This document shows positions 48,381 through 58,133 of a DNA stretch of 64,000 nucleotides, one piece after another (the first letter of the stretch is position 1; each line of letters opens with the position of its first letter). This stretch comes from Peribacillus frigoritolerans (GTDB lineage Bacteria > Bacillota > Bacilli > Bacillales > DSM-1321). The stretch spans positions 3,700,778 through 3,764,777 of the forward strand of contig NZ_KV440950.1 of the NCBI RefSeq assembly GCF_001636405.1. The letters are read 5' to 3'. Under the pieces are notes generated by a model. That model was given only the letters and a program-made list of their open reading frames with translations, was not told the DNA's origin and searched no databases. A program made the position numbers and the translations under genes.

Positions 48381-49675
48381 CTATGCGACTGTTTGATGTA
48401 CCATAAATGTTGCCATATAAGGGATATCCATTAACATCTTGTCTTCTTGAAACGTAAATTGTTTTTTACCGATTGAAAACAGAATTCGAATAAGCTTGTT
48501 ACACAAGGCTATCAGAGATTGCATTTTTTTTAATGGATTCTGAGCACGTGTTGTGTAATATATATGGAGAGCTTTAAAAGCCTTGTTCTTTGCCACCAGT
48601 ATCATGGCTGCCCGGAATAAGAGAGCCCTCAATTTCTTTCGTCCCCGTTTGGTAATCTTAGTCTGACCTTTGTGCTTTCCGGATGTGTTTTCTTTTAAAC
48701 TTAAACCTGCTAATTTTACGATTTGGCGAAGATGTTGATAGTCTCTGAGGTCGCCGACCTCTGCGAAAAACCCTGCTACAGTATCTCGACCAATCCCTGA
48801 CACCTCTAACATCTGTGTGACACCTGGGATATGGTCTAATAACTGATCTAATTGATAATCTAATTCTTCGAATTTCATTTGAATAAAATTATACTTCTCT
48901 AATAAGGCTCTCAACTCTAATTTCGCCATAGCTGCCCCTTGACGAATACCAATCGAACGATTGGCTGCTTCTTTAAGTGCTCGTATCTTCTTTAAGCCTA
49001 TACTGCGTTTTACCACTTGTCTTAAGGAAAGTAAGAGCTCTTCATCCGTATATTAACAAGTTCATATGGCAAGGCTTCTAGCTTTAGAAAATGAATAGCT
49101 GCCTTGCCTTCCCAACTTTTGAACACCGTCAAAAATTCGGGAAAGTAACGATCAAGCCAGTTATGAACTTGTCCCTGAACGACCTGTAAGTCAACGTTGA
49201 GAAGATCGCGAAGTTTTTTTGCCACTCGGAGTTCCGCATAATTTCCTTGTGGAATTGTTGGTTCGGCGTATCTTCCGTCCTTGACTAACTGTGCGATGAC
49301 TTTTGCATCTTTCACGTCATTTTTTGTAGGTGAATTATCGTCTAATTCTTTACTTCGTTTAACATGTAGTGGATTGACAGATACGAACTTAATATTATTC
49401 TCTTTTAGAAGATGAGCTAGATTTAACCAGTAATGACCAGTGGGCTCCATGCCTACAATCACTTGATTTAGCTTACACTCTTTAACAAGTTGATTAATCC
49501 AATCTAGAAACGAATGAAATCCTGCTTTCGTATTTTCAAAGAAACACGTTTTACCCAGTTCCAATCCTCTAAAATCTTGTGCTCTCGCGACATGATTGTG
49601 CTTGGCGATGTCAACTCCGACAATTAAGGTTTCAGAAGTAATTTGAGTGATTTTATGATTTTGGTTATAATTCAT
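48381..49675 (-). pseudogene. IS110-family transposase, second type, frameshifted
   Basis: The N-terminal frame (49022-49675) has the DEDD domain start TLIVGVDIAKHNHVARAQDF, VGMEPTGHYWLNLAHLL and KNDVKDAKVIAQLVKDGRY. It ends with SSYFP. A frame change near 49040 restores ELLLSLRQVVKRSIG, and the second frame (to 48381) has LEVSGIGRDTVAGFFAEVGD and KLAGLSLKENTSGKHKG with the catalytic Ser. A single-base loss explains the break. Protein sequence differs clearly from the other IS110-type elements in the window. Confidence 0.87.
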
Positions 49676-50035
49676 TGTGAGGCCTCCGATAGATGTTTTT
49701 GTCCTTTTTAGCTGGCCAGCTCAGGACACATTCATCTTATCAAGAGGTCTTTTTTCGTTCAAACCTCATTTTCAGTTATTACAGGAATGCTGCCCCGATA
49801 GTTCCATTAGGAAAGGGGTTGCTGCAACTCCTGTAATGAAGTAGAGAGCCTTTTAGCTAAAAAAGGGTCATTGGAAGATTAATTGAAGGCTGTTTTCGAA
49901 AAAACTGTTGAAGAAAAAAATCGGCTATTTATTTTTGTAGTATGATGTAAGAACGTTTTTTCAACAACCGAGGAAGTTTGTACAAGAAAGAGCCGGTAGA
50001 TCAAATAATAATTAAACATTTATGAGGTGAACTTT
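49676..50035. other. IS left flank and repeat remnants
   Basis: It contains the upstream end of the IS110-type element and CAGGAATGCTGCCCCGATAG then TTCCATTAGG (about 49775-49803), a relative of the modular repeats further right. It then carries the promoter of the SUKH gene (TTTTTGTAGTATGATG near 49935 may be part of it). Confidence 0.35.
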
Positions 50036-51043
50036 TTGGTAAAAAGTATATGGGAACAAAGTAATGACGAGTATATGTTACAACCATTAACAGGAGAAAT
50101 TGTAAAAAAGGCAGAAGAGTTATTTAATGTAACGTTACCAAACTCCTACATTGCTATTCTTAAGCAACAAAATGGTGGACAACCAATCTGTAATGCTCAT
50201 CCGTCTCCTGTTCCTACCGTCTGGGGTGAATCTTTTGTTATAGTGGAACACATTAAAGGGATTGGTTCCGGACACGGAATTCTTGAAAATGATTATTACA
50301 TAAAAGAGTGGGAACTGCCGGAAGGACTTATTTTATTCAATGGAGACGGTCATACTTGGCTCGCATTTGATTACCGCGATGCCACGTCTGCTCCCCCCAT
50401 TGTTTATGTAGACGTTGATTTGGAACAAACCATACAAATCGCAGATAGCTTTGATGAATTTCTAAAAAACCTATACCTTGAAAATGAGGAATTTGATTTT
50501 GAGGGAATGGAGGTAAAGGTATACAGTAAACAAGAATTTGAAACGTTTATACAAGAAGATAATGTAGAGGAATTAATATATGCTATACCTGACTTAGCAC
50601 AAGGCGATGTGGATTTGAAGTGGTTTGGAAATCAACTTTTAACGTTAAGCAAGTATCACGACCGATTTGTGAGAAGTTGGGTTGCTACCAGTGTTTGGAA
50701 TTCTCTTACATATAGATTGGATGAGGAAATTCTCCATTCATTGATAGAAAATTTTAAGAAGGATGTCGATAGTGATGTTCGAATGATGGCAGAACTTATT
50801 CTTGAAAAGGTGAACTACTCCTTCGAACAATTTAAAGAGGATGTATATAACGGTGAAAGGGTCAGTCTTGCTTTTCAAGATAAACTTTATCACGTTAGTG
50901 AAGAATCCAATCAATGGCATCTAGCTGACTACGAAACAGAGACACAACAGTCGTTTGATTCAGCAGATGAATTATTAGAGAAATCCAGGATCGACGGGAA
51001 GTCTTTACAAGAAGGATGGAGCCATATTAAAAAGGCTTATTAG
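50036..51043 (+). CDS. SMI1/KNR4 (SUKH) family immunity-type protein
   Basis: A 335-aa protein. The first 150 residues are a SUKH domain: VKKAEELFNVTLPNSYIAIL with KQQNGG, then ILFNGDGHTWLAFDYRD and ADSFDEFLKNL. The C-terminal half (WVATSVWNSLTYRLDEEILH region) is helical and has no domain I can name. SUKH proteins are usually immunity proteins against polymorphic toxins. No toxin gene is adjacent, so it is an orphan immunity gene. TTG 50036 behind GAGGTGAA is preferred over an in-frame GTG at 50027 that overlaps this site. Confidence 0.85.
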   Translation: MVKSIWEQSNDEYMLQPLTGEIVKKAEELFNVTLPNSYIAILKQQNGGQPICNAHPSPVPTVWGESFVIVEHIKGIGSGHGILENDYYIKEWELPEGLILFNGDGHTWLAFDYRDATSAPPIVYVDVDLEQTIQIADSFDEFLKNLYLENEEFDFEGMEVKVYSKQEFETFIQEDNVEELIYAIPDLAQGDVDLKWFGNQLLTLSKYHDRFVRSWVATSVWNSLTYRLDEEILHSLIENFKKDVDSDVRMMAELILEKVNYSFEQFKEDVYNGERVSLAFQDKLYHVSEESNQWHLADYETETQQSFDSADELLEKSRIDGKSLQEGWSHIKKAY

Positions 51044-51123
51044 GCTATTCGTTATCTGTTGGCTAAGTCTCTCTATCGAATTAGTCTTAAGTCACTGTGG
51101 TAAATGTTGATACTTGATCAAAC

Positions 51124-51156
51124 AAAAAAGCTGTCCGGTTCCGGAGAGCTTTTTCT
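51124..51156 (+). terminator. Terminator after the SUKH gene
   Basis: Stem AAAAAGCT..CCGG / CCGG..AGCTTTTT followed by CTT, 80 nt after the stop codon. Confidence 0.85.
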
Positions 51157-51307
51157 TATGGTTTATAATAAGTACATAATCATTAATAGAGCTTAAGAAA
51201 TTGACCGAAATAAACAATTATTTTTGTAAGTCTTAATGAACTAAAGCACCTTTTAGTTCTATAAGAAAAGCGATTCTTATTAAAGAATCGCGCCCTATTA
51301 CGGAAGA

Positions 51308-51703
51308 TTAATTTAATATATTTATAAGCATTAAGTAAATATAATTTACTTTGTTAAAATTAATCTTTATATCATCACCAACTCCTAGCAAGCAGTCTTG
51401 CCGGTCTTTAACCGGAGCAAAAATCATTACATATTCGTAATCTTCACCTGCTACTTCAGTCTTACTAAAAATGGGTTCAACTTTTTCACCAGCTGATTTT
51501 AAAAATACACCAGATTTTTTACACTCAACACTTTAACCGTGTTCTTTATCATGTTTCCTTGCATTAAGGAGTTTATGTTCCAGTTTGCTTAATACTTTGT
51601 ATTTCATCCCACTCTCATCTGTTAGGAGTTTCGTGTCAGATTTAGTAACGACAATTCTTGTTTCTAATGGTGAAAACTCTACCCTTTTAATCTTGTATGT
51701 TTT
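51308..51703 (-). pseudogene. Fragment of a DUF5643-like surface/anti-sigma-type protein
   Basis: The minus-strand frame KTYKIKRVEFSPLETRIVVT, GMKYKVLSKLEHKLLNARK, a stop, then SGVFLKSAGEKVEPIFSKTE and YEYVMIFAPVKDRQD. It has the beta-rich character of DUF5643/DUF4179-linked proteins but is truncated at both ends with an internal stop. Family assignment is tentative. Confidence 0.4.
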
Positions 51704-51915
51704 ATTTTCCGAAATTGAATTCCTTATTTATTTTTACTGTTACTCTTTCTAGGATTGCCCTTTGATTAAGCATGAAACCGAGTGTCCATATTATTTTTAC
51801 TTTACGAGTCTCGTGGTCATCATATATTGTTAAATTTTTTTATTTCTAAACGAATATCTTATCCTTCATATTCTTTTATTTATTCAAACTGCAACTTCAG
51901 CTATGAATCATATCT
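51704..51915. other. Short AT-rich spacer
   Basis: No gene seen. It lies downstream of the lyase gene on the minus strand; no strong terminator is visible. Confidence 0.3.
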
Positions 51916-53451
51916 TTAAAATTGCAAAGGACCGATTTTTGCTTCTACATGCTTTACAATTTCTGCTGAATGAACCAGTTCCGCAGCTGTACGCATGTCT
52001 TTGTATAAAATTCTGTCCTGCTCAAGGCGAGGCACATATTTTCTAAACAAATCGCAGGCTGCAGTCGTTCCTGTTCCAGGCTGTAACGGCTGATGGAATT
52101 CAATCCCTTGGCAGCTGCACATCCATTCGATCCCAATCACTTTTTCGGTATTGGCGATTACTTTCAGTGCCTTTAAAGCTGCAGATGTCCCCATGCTTAC
52201 ATGATCTTCCTGACCCCCGGTTGTCGGAATGGAATCCACAGACGACGGATGTGAATAAACCTTATTGTTAGAAACCAATGACGCCGCGACATATTGAGGA
52301 ATCATATAGCCCGAGTTAAGCCCACTTTGCTCGATCAAATACGGGGGCAGCTCGCTATGCTGAGGCGAGACGAGTCTAAAAATCCTTCGTTCAGAAATAT
52401 TGGCCAATTCAGATAGAGAGATTGCCAGAAAGTCCATGGCTAAGGCTATCGCTTCTCCATGACAATTGGAAGAGGATATCGCTCTTGCACCCTCTTGATC
52501 ATCAAACACCAACGGATTATCTGAGGCTGAATTCATTTCTCTCTCCACAATCGTCCGAACGTAATCAACAGCGTCTTTACAAGCTCCATGCACTTGTGGA
52601 ATGGATCTAATACTAAGAGCATCTTGTGTGCGGTAATCTTTAAATTTTTCCGTGATCTCACTGTTTTCTATCAGCTTATGAATATTATCAGTTGTCTTTT
52701 TTTGTCCAGGATGACGTTTTACTTTACTAATTTTGGGATCAAAGGCATAGTATGTACCTTTCAGCGCCTCAAAACTGATTATCGAAACAATGTCTGCCGC
52801 CTTAAGAACATTAATGGCATCATAAACGGCCAGAGCGCCAATTGCAGTCATATCTACCGTGCCATTAATCAAAGAAAGCCCTTCCTTTTCATGCAGTTCG
52901 ATTGGCTTGATTCCGGCCTTCTTCAAAGCCGTCTCGCCATCTGTTAGTACGCCCTGATTATAGGCCTCACCCATACCCAAAAGGACCAAACTGATATGTG
53001 CCTGATGATTTAAGTAACCTAGGGAACCTTCTCGAGGGACGAATGGTATGACATCTTTATTCACCATCTCTGCTAATCTCTCTACCGTTTCAAGTCTTAC
53101 ACCAGAATAACCAAGGGATAAATTTTTGATCATCATCACCATAATTGCCCTTACTATTTCCTTCTCCAACGGATCGCCCATACCGCAAGCATGACTCATA
53201 ATTATATTTTTTTGCAATTCTCTCGAATCAGAGGCTGAAATTTTTATTTTTGAATTCTCTCCTACTCCGGTCGTAATTCCGTATATGACTCGCTCTTCCT
53301 CGACAAAACGCTCGACTATATCCCTTCCTTGGCTAATTCTTTTCTTTACACTCATAGACAGCTCCAAAGGGGCATGATACCTTGCTACTGAAATCAAATC
53401 CCCGATACTAAAATCATCTTCAGTTATCATTACTTTTTCTTGTGTTTTCAT
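51916..53451 (-). CDS. Aromatic amino acid/histidine ammonia-lyase homologue lacking the MIO triad
   Basis: A 511-aa member of the HAL/PAL fold by length and motifs: VIYGITTGVGENS (catalytic Tyr loop, about 55-67), LSLINGTVDMTAIGAL, QDALSIRSIPQVHGAC and MNSASDNPLVF. At the site where HutH-type enzymes have GSVGASGDLAPL, this protein reads GSLGYLNHQAHI. The Ala-Ser-Gly that cyclises to the MIO electrophile is replaced by Tyr-Leu-Asn (146-148). A classical MIO-dependent deamination is therefore unlikely. The frame is intact and other active-site segments are conserved, so it is probably a functional enzyme with different chemistry. ATG 53451 follows AGGAGATG. It is downstream of an MFS carrier and an AraC-type regulator. 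Confidence 0.85.
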   Translation of the reverse strand: MKTQEKVMITEDDFSIGDLISVARYHAPLELSMSVKKRISQGRDIVERFVEEERVIYGITTGVGENSKIKISASDSRELQKNIIMSHACGMGDPLEKEIVRAIMVMMIKNLSLGYSGVRLETVERLAEMVNKDVIPFVPREGSLGYLNHQAHISLVLLGMGEAYNQGVLTDGETALKKAGIKPIELHEKEGLSLINGTVDMTAIGALAVYDAINVLKAADIVSIISFEALKGTYYAFDPKISKVKRHPGQKKTTDNIHKLIENSEITEKFKDYRTQDALSIRSIPQVHGACKDAVDYVRTIVEREMNSASDNPLVFDDQEGARAISSSNCHGEAIALAMDFLAISLSELANISERRIFRLVSPQHSELPPYLIEQSGLNSGYMIPQYVAASLVSNNKVYSHPSSVDSIPTTGGQEDHVSMGTSAALKALKVIANTEKVIGIEWMCSCQGIEFHQPLQPGTGTTAACDLFRKYVPRLEQDRILYKDMRTAAELVHSAEIVKHVEAKIGPLQF

Positions 53452-53581
53452 AATAAACTCATCTCCTATATTGTGCAGCTTGACAAAACATTAACTTTTA
53501 TAATGTTTAAGCCTTTGGATTATTAAAATTTCGCAACGAGACCTCTCTTTCGAGAATTGGAGAGGTACTCCTTTTTTCATG

Positions 53582-54946
53582 TCAATTAATCTTCTTATGG
53601 TTCAAGGGGATTAAGTTTGAATTACTTGCTTCATTAAAAGGATTACTTGCCTCGCTTAAAGAGAGTGACTTTGTCTCCGGTGCCCAGGCAATCGAAATGA
53701 TAGTACCAATTAACAGAATAGCCGTCATTCCAATCATCGAGGCATCCAACCCTATAGTGTTCATACTAAGGGGCAGGAGGAATGTCCCGATAGCAGAACC
53801 AATTCGGCTGAACGCTGTCACAAAACCAACCCCAGATGCGCGAATTTCGGTTGGGAAAAGTTCGGCCGGATATGTTAGCGTAAGATTTGAATTTGCTGAT
53901 AATATAAAAGTAAAAGCCAGAAAAATCGGAATTACTAAAATTTTAGGTTCGTGAAAAATGCTAAGCATAAGCAAGCAGACGGTCAGGATTGCAAACGTAC
54001 TAATCGTGAAACCTCTGCGAGAAAATTTCTCCATAAGCCAAAGACCAGAAATCGAACCCAAGATTAGGAATATGTTTAACCACAAGTCTACAGTGAAGTT
54101 TTCTGCTAAACCCATACTTTTTAAGATAGACGGTAGGAATGTGTAGATGGCAAAGTACGGAATGACAATACAGACATAAAATAGACTACCAAAAGCTGTT
54201 CGCTTCCGAAATTTTTTGTTAAAAAGAGCACGAAAGCCATTTTTATTGTGAGTCTCAATAATAGTTTCGTCGATTTCCGCATTAGGCCCGATATACTTCT
54301 TTACGATATGGCGTGCTTCATCAATACGTCCCATGCTGATGAGCCATTGTGGTGATTCAGGCGTTCCGATTCGCAGTAGCAGCACAATGAATGCAGGGAT
54401 TGCAGCACTAGCAAGCATCCAACGCCATGATTCGGGACCAGCTTGTCCTAAATAATATCCGACAATGGTTGCAGAGACGTAACCTACCGTCCAGAGTACA
54501 TTTAGAGAAGCCAGTAAGAACCCCCTATACTTTCTAGGCGCGAACTCGGCAAGTAAAGTCGATCCGACTGCATAATCGCCTCCGAGAGCAAAACCTATCA
54601 GTAACCGCAAAATTAACAACTCTACGGGACCATCCACAAATAGTTGCAGCAACGAAGCTATAGTGACCAATAAGAAGTTAAGCAGGAATATTTTCTGTCT
54701 GCCTATGCGGTCAGATAACCCTCCAAGTACTAGACTACCGAAAAAGAGTCCGATCAAAGCAGAACTTCCAATTAGTCCTACCCACATCGAATTGAGTTCC
54801 ATTTGTGGGCTAAGGAGAGTAAGAGCCACTCCAATAATCCCAAGAGCATACCCATCAGAGAAATTCGAGCCAAAAGTAAGCGCTGTAATTTTCATATGGA
54901 ACTTGTTAAGTGGAGCGTCATCCATCTTAAAATTTTTTTCGGTCAT
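53582..54946 (-). CDS. MFS transporter (sugar/aromatic acid porter type)
   Basis: A 454-aa, 12-helix MFS protein with GGLSDRIGRQKIFLL after helix 2, LRLLIGFALGGDYAVG in helix 4 and PTEIRASGVGFVTAFSRIG in the second half, typical of the SP/AAHS porters. The central loop runs from PESPQWL to NAEIDETIIE. ATG 54946 behind AAGGGGAAAG is chosen; an upstream TTG (54967) lies before that site. It is encoded 130 nt upstream of the lyase homologue on the same strand, so it probably imports the lyase substrate. Confidence 0.9.
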   Translation of the reverse strand: MTEKNFKMDDAPLNKFHMKITALTFGSNFSDGYALGIIGVALTLLSPQMELNSMWVGLIGSSALIGLFFGSLVLGGLSDRIGRQKIFLLNFLLVTIASLLQLFVDGPVELLILRLLIGFALGGDYAVGSTLLAEFAPRKYRGFLLASLNVLWTVGYVSATIVGYYLGQAGPESWRWMLASAAIPAFIVLLLRIGTPESPQWLISMGRIDEARHIVKKYIGPNAEIDETIIETHNKNGFRALFNKKFRKRTAFGSLFYVCIVIPYFAIYTFLPSILKSMGLAENFTVDLWLNIFLILGSISGLWLMEKFSRRGFTISTFAILTVCLLMLSIFHEPKILVIPIFLAFTFILSANSNLTLTYPAELFPTEIRASGVGFVTAFSRIGSAIGTFLLPLSMNTIGLDASMIGMTAILLIGTIISIAWAPETKSLSLSEASNPFNEASNSNLIPLNHKKIN

Positions 54947-55075
54947 AAGCGTCTTTCCCCTTTTCAATATTTGATTTTTGGGACACTTCCTACTTCTCTA
55001 GTTTAGAGAAGGAAAGCGATTGAAAACAGACGTCTATTTTTTGAATTTTTCTAATTTTTTTCGAATTTAAAGTGT

Positions 55076-55094
55076 AATGTAAAACGCTTACATT
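55076..55094. promoter_or_regulatory. Cre-like palindrome upstream of the MFS/lyase operon
   Basis: AATGTAAAACGCTTACATT has 7-nt arms around a 5-nt centre. It resembles cre but with one extra base between the half-sites. It lies about 130 nt upstream of the MFS gene and could bind CcpA weakly or the AraC-type regulator. Confidence 0.4.
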
Positions 55095-55119
55095 TGAAAA
55101 CTACAATTATTTTAGATTT

Positions 55120-56616
55120 TTATACTTTTTTACGATTTCTAAATGAACGAGGGGTTGTACCGGTTTTTTCTTTAAAAATTTTGCTAAAGTAATTTGCATT
55201 TATAAATCCTGTTTTATCTGCTACATCTTGAATCGAGAGTTTTGTATCTATCAATAGACGCTGCGCTTCGTTTATCCGTGTCTTTGTTAATAGCTGTCGG
55301 AACGAGCTTCCTTGTTTTTTTGTTAAGAGCGAGCTAAAATACGCTGCGCTTCTGTTTACTTGGTTCGCAACGTCCTCAAGCCTTAGCTCAGGGTTAGTAA
55401 AATTCTCCTCAATGTACCGGATGGCCTGCTCAATCACATCTGTACGAGCGTTTTCTTGATTGTTATTTGCCCGATCAAGAACTTCATATAAGAACAGCAA
55501 TAACTCCTGGACGATCCGATATAGAATCGGATTGTATAGGATGGATTCAAATACTTGATGATAACGTCTCTCAAGCATCCCTTCGTCAAGGTAAAATGAC
55601 TTCATGAAGCGTCGGACTTGGGCTAATAAGCTTGTTAACCGGGTTCGCAATAAACCTGGCTCGGGATAGGGATCTTCCTTATTCAAAAATTCTTTATACA
55701 TCCACTGCTTAATTTTGTCCCTGTCACCTTCGTTCAGCATGTCAATCCATTCGCGCTGTTCAGACGGGGTTAAAAACGGATCGATCATAACCCAGTTCAC
55801 CTTATCCTCAATGACCGAAAGCTGCCGATATCCTTTGAAAAAACGAATTTCTAGCGCTTGCTTCGCATGAAGATATTTTTCATTTAACGAAAGCAACGGG
55901 TCATTAGTATCATATAAAACTAGTGACATGGGCTCCGAAAACTGCTCTTCCCATTCGGTTAGAATCCGATTGCCTATGTGCTTTAATTGTTTGAGTGGCT
56001 GTGGCTGCTGGTTATCGAATGAAAAAACAGAAACGATCATGTCGCTTAACGGCAATACAACCGGTCGGTTCTTAAATGGATACTCTTGTAAAAAAGATAG
56101 CAGTATAGGTTGTTTCTTCGAATTTTCCAACTGCATCAGCATTAATCGGAAATTGGCGCCTAACGTTTCTTGATGCACGAATAGAGAACTGTAAGATACG
56201 GAAGGAACCTCAATTTGAGCCGATGGCTCTTGTTTCTCCTCAGTTTTTGAAACGGCCTTGCAACATTGGGTTAATACTCGTTTGATATGGTCGGGCGACT
56301 GAGGTTTTACCCATAGATCATAGGCATGAAGCTCGATGCCTTGAAGCGCACGTTCAAATGTGGCTTCAGCCGTCATGACGATGACCTTTTGTATGTACCG
56401 TTTGGTCAGCTCCTTAAAGCTGTCCCATGTATCCTTTGGAATCATATCGAGTTCAATGCAAACAACATCTGGTACTTCGGCCTCTATTAGATGAAATACC
56501 TCAGATACTGAGCCTGCTAATAGAATGTGATCAAATGGAATCGAAAACGAAGAAACTAGCCAGCCAATTCCTGTTCGTTCATTTTGATCGCGATCAGCAA
56601 TTAACAATTTAACCAT
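55120..56616 (-). CDS. AraC-type response regulator (YesN-like)
   Basis: A 498-aa protein with a CheY-like receiver (MVKLLIADRDQNERTGIGWL at the start, CIELDM around the phospho-acceptor region). A long central domain follows, then a C-terminal AraC/XylS pair of helix-turn-helix motifs (LEDVANQVNRSAAYFSSLLT and IQDVADKTGFINANYFSKIF). The receiver keeps an Asp pair near residue 8 and an acidic ELD near 56, but no sensor kinase is encoded nearby. It is upstream of and co-directional with the MFS and lyase genes, so it probably controls them. ATG 56616 follows AAGGGAG. Confidence 0.88.
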   Translation of the reverse strand: MVKLLIADRDQNERTGIGWLVSSFSIPFDHILLAGSVSEVFHLIEAEVPDVVCIELDMIPKDTWDSFKELTKRYIQKVIVMTAEATFERALQGIELHAYDLWVKPQSPDHIKRVLTQCCKAVSKTEEKQEPSAQIEVPSVSYSSLFVHQETLGANFRLMLMQLENSKKQPILLSFLQEYPFKNRPVVLPLSDMIVSVFSFDNQQPQPLKQLKHIGNRILTEWEEQFSEPMSLVLYDTNDPLLSLNEKYLHAKQALEIRFFKGYRQLSVIEDKVNWVMIDPFLTPSEQREWIDMLNEGDRDKIKQWMYKEFLNKEDPYPEPGLLRTRLTSLLAQVRRFMKSFYLDEGMLERRYHQVFESILYNPILYRIVQELLLFLYEVLDRANNNQENARTDVIEQAIRYIEENFTNPELRLEDVANQVNRSAAYFSSLLTKKQGSSFRQLLTKTRINEAQRLLIDTKLSIQDVADKTGFINANYFSKIFKEKTGTTPRSFRNRKKV

Positions 56617-56786
56617 ACAGGTACTCCCTTAATGATAGATTTCTTCTTATTAATTATCGCCAAACCAAGCTTATTTTCATCACTACAGTGTCATTCAGAT
56701 TAAGGGTTCTGGTGCTCTCAGTACAGGAATGCTGTACTGTTAGTACGAATTTAAGCACGATTAAAAGTTCCCTTCATACTCTATAA

Positions 56787-57260
56787 TTACCAGACAGGTC
56801 TTAACCTCGATGATAGTTTATCTTCATTTTCTTCATAAACTAATTTTGTTAAATCCTCTTTGAGTATTTGCAGGCGTTCAGCACCTATGATTTCAATCCA
56901 ACGTTGCTCAATCTCAGTTAGTATCTTCTCTTTTGCTTTCACTACTAACCAACCTCGTTCGGTCAAAACAATAATTTTCCCTCTCTTATCAGTGGGATGA
57001 GCTTTGCGCATTACATAGCCACTTTTCTCAAGATAATCCACCATTTTACTCACAGCTTGCTTTGTAATTCCTAAATAATCGGCTAGTTCTATACCTGTTG
57101 CTCCATTGGGATTGATGCATTTAAACATAAAACCATGTACAGGTCTAATATCTCCAAATCCCAATTCACTCAATCTGTCATGTAATTCATTAATTGATGT
57201 ACTAAAGGATAATGATAAAAGTGATGTAAGATCCAATTCACTAAATACTTCATGATTCAT
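56787..57260 (-). CDS. MarR-family transcriptional regulator
   Basis: 157 aa. The winged helix is IELADYLGITKQAVSKMVDY (about 61-80) with the wing KAHPTDKRGKIIVLTERG. ATG 57260 behind AAGGAGGT is preferred over the upstream in-frame start at 57287. Divergent from the DUF3238/azoreductase genes. Two similar palindromes (AGTCAA...TTGACT) lie in the shared intergenic region, as expected for a repressor of quinone/electrophile-stress genes. There is one Cys-poor region and no obvious redox Cys cluster, so the signal is unknown. Confidence 0.92.
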   Translation of the reverse strand: MNHEVFSELDLTSLLSLSFSTSINELHDRLSELGFGDIRPVHGFMFKCINPNGATGIELADYLGITKQAVSKMVDYLEKSGYVMRKAHPTDKRGKIIVLTERGWLVVKAKEKILTEIEQRWIEIIGAERLQILKEDLTKLVYEENEDKLSSRLRPVW

Positions 57261-57280
57261 ACATAAAACCTCCTTAAATA

Positions 57281-57299
57281 AAGTCAATTAGGTTGACTT
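57281..57299. promoter_or_regulatory. MarR operator 1
   Basis: AAGTCAATTAGGTTGACTT: 7-nt inverted arms, lying 20 nt upstream of the marR start codon (autoregulatory position). Confidence 0.7.
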
Positions 57300-57329
57300 C
57301 ATTTGAAATCCATTGTACTATACACCATA

Positions 57330-57348
57330 TAGTCAATCAAGTTGACTA
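57330..57348. promoter_or_regulatory. MarR operator 2
   Basis: TAGTCAATCAAGTTGACTA: the same inverted arms as operator 1, 31 nt away, in front of the first DUF3238 gene. Confidence 0.7.
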
Positions 57349-57411
57349 TAGTTCAATTATAAAAGAAATTGGATTCACCGAAACAAAATTAATACATTAT
57401 GGAGGGTTCTC

Positions 57412-57991
57412 ATGGCTAACATCGTTAAAATTAGAGGAAGTGTATTTGCACCGTATGCTTGGTTGGAACCTATTAAAGATCCTGCAACAGAAAAGATATT
57501 CAAATACACTGGTGATGCACGTGAATTTACACCAAACGCTGTAAACACTATGCGGTCAAGATTAGAGCAAGAAGTGATTATTGATTTTTATAAAAAAGAA
57601 ATTTTCACATATACAAATGCTTGTACCGTAACTGTAAAAGTTACAAATCCAGATGGTTCTATTGATTATAAAAAAGGAAAAACAAGTACAGAAAATATTG
57701 TATGTACTAATGTTATGTGGGGCACTGATGAAGTTTCTTTTGAAATGATGGCAAGTGCAAGCAACCCTTTAAATGCAGCAGCACCTGCGGCTGATTATTA
57801 CTATACATGTTAGCAAGAGTGGTGTTGCACAAATTGAAGGTGCACATGATGGGTTCCCCTGCTATGAATTTTATAAACAAACAGATTTTGGTCCATTTGA
57901 ATTAATATATACACATGATTTCAGAAAAACTGGTGACACTCCAGCAGCGCTAGCTGGGGAAATGGAATACAGTTTTAAAACGACAATCTAG
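57412..57991 (+). pseudogene. DUF3238-family protein, copy 1 (frameshifted)
   Basis: ATG 57412 behind TGGAGGG starts MANIVKIRGSVFAPYAWLEP, and the frame runs through EFTPNAVNTMRSRLEQEV to DYYYTC then stops at 57813. The shifted frame resumes HVSKSGVAQIEGAHDGFPC and ends at 57991. A deletion of a few bases near 57805 breaks it compared with the intact copy 2. DUF3238 is a Bacillus family of unknown function with a conserved GAHDGFPCYEFYKQ segment. Confidence 0.85.
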
Positions 57992-58133
57992 ATATAAATA
58001 CTAAGTAGAAGTTTACAAGCAGCAAATATTAAAGGAAAAGCAATAATTTATACGAAAGAAATTGCGATCTGTTTTGCTCAATGGCTCAATAATATTTTCC
58101 AAAATAAAATTAAAAATCATAGAGGTATGTCTC

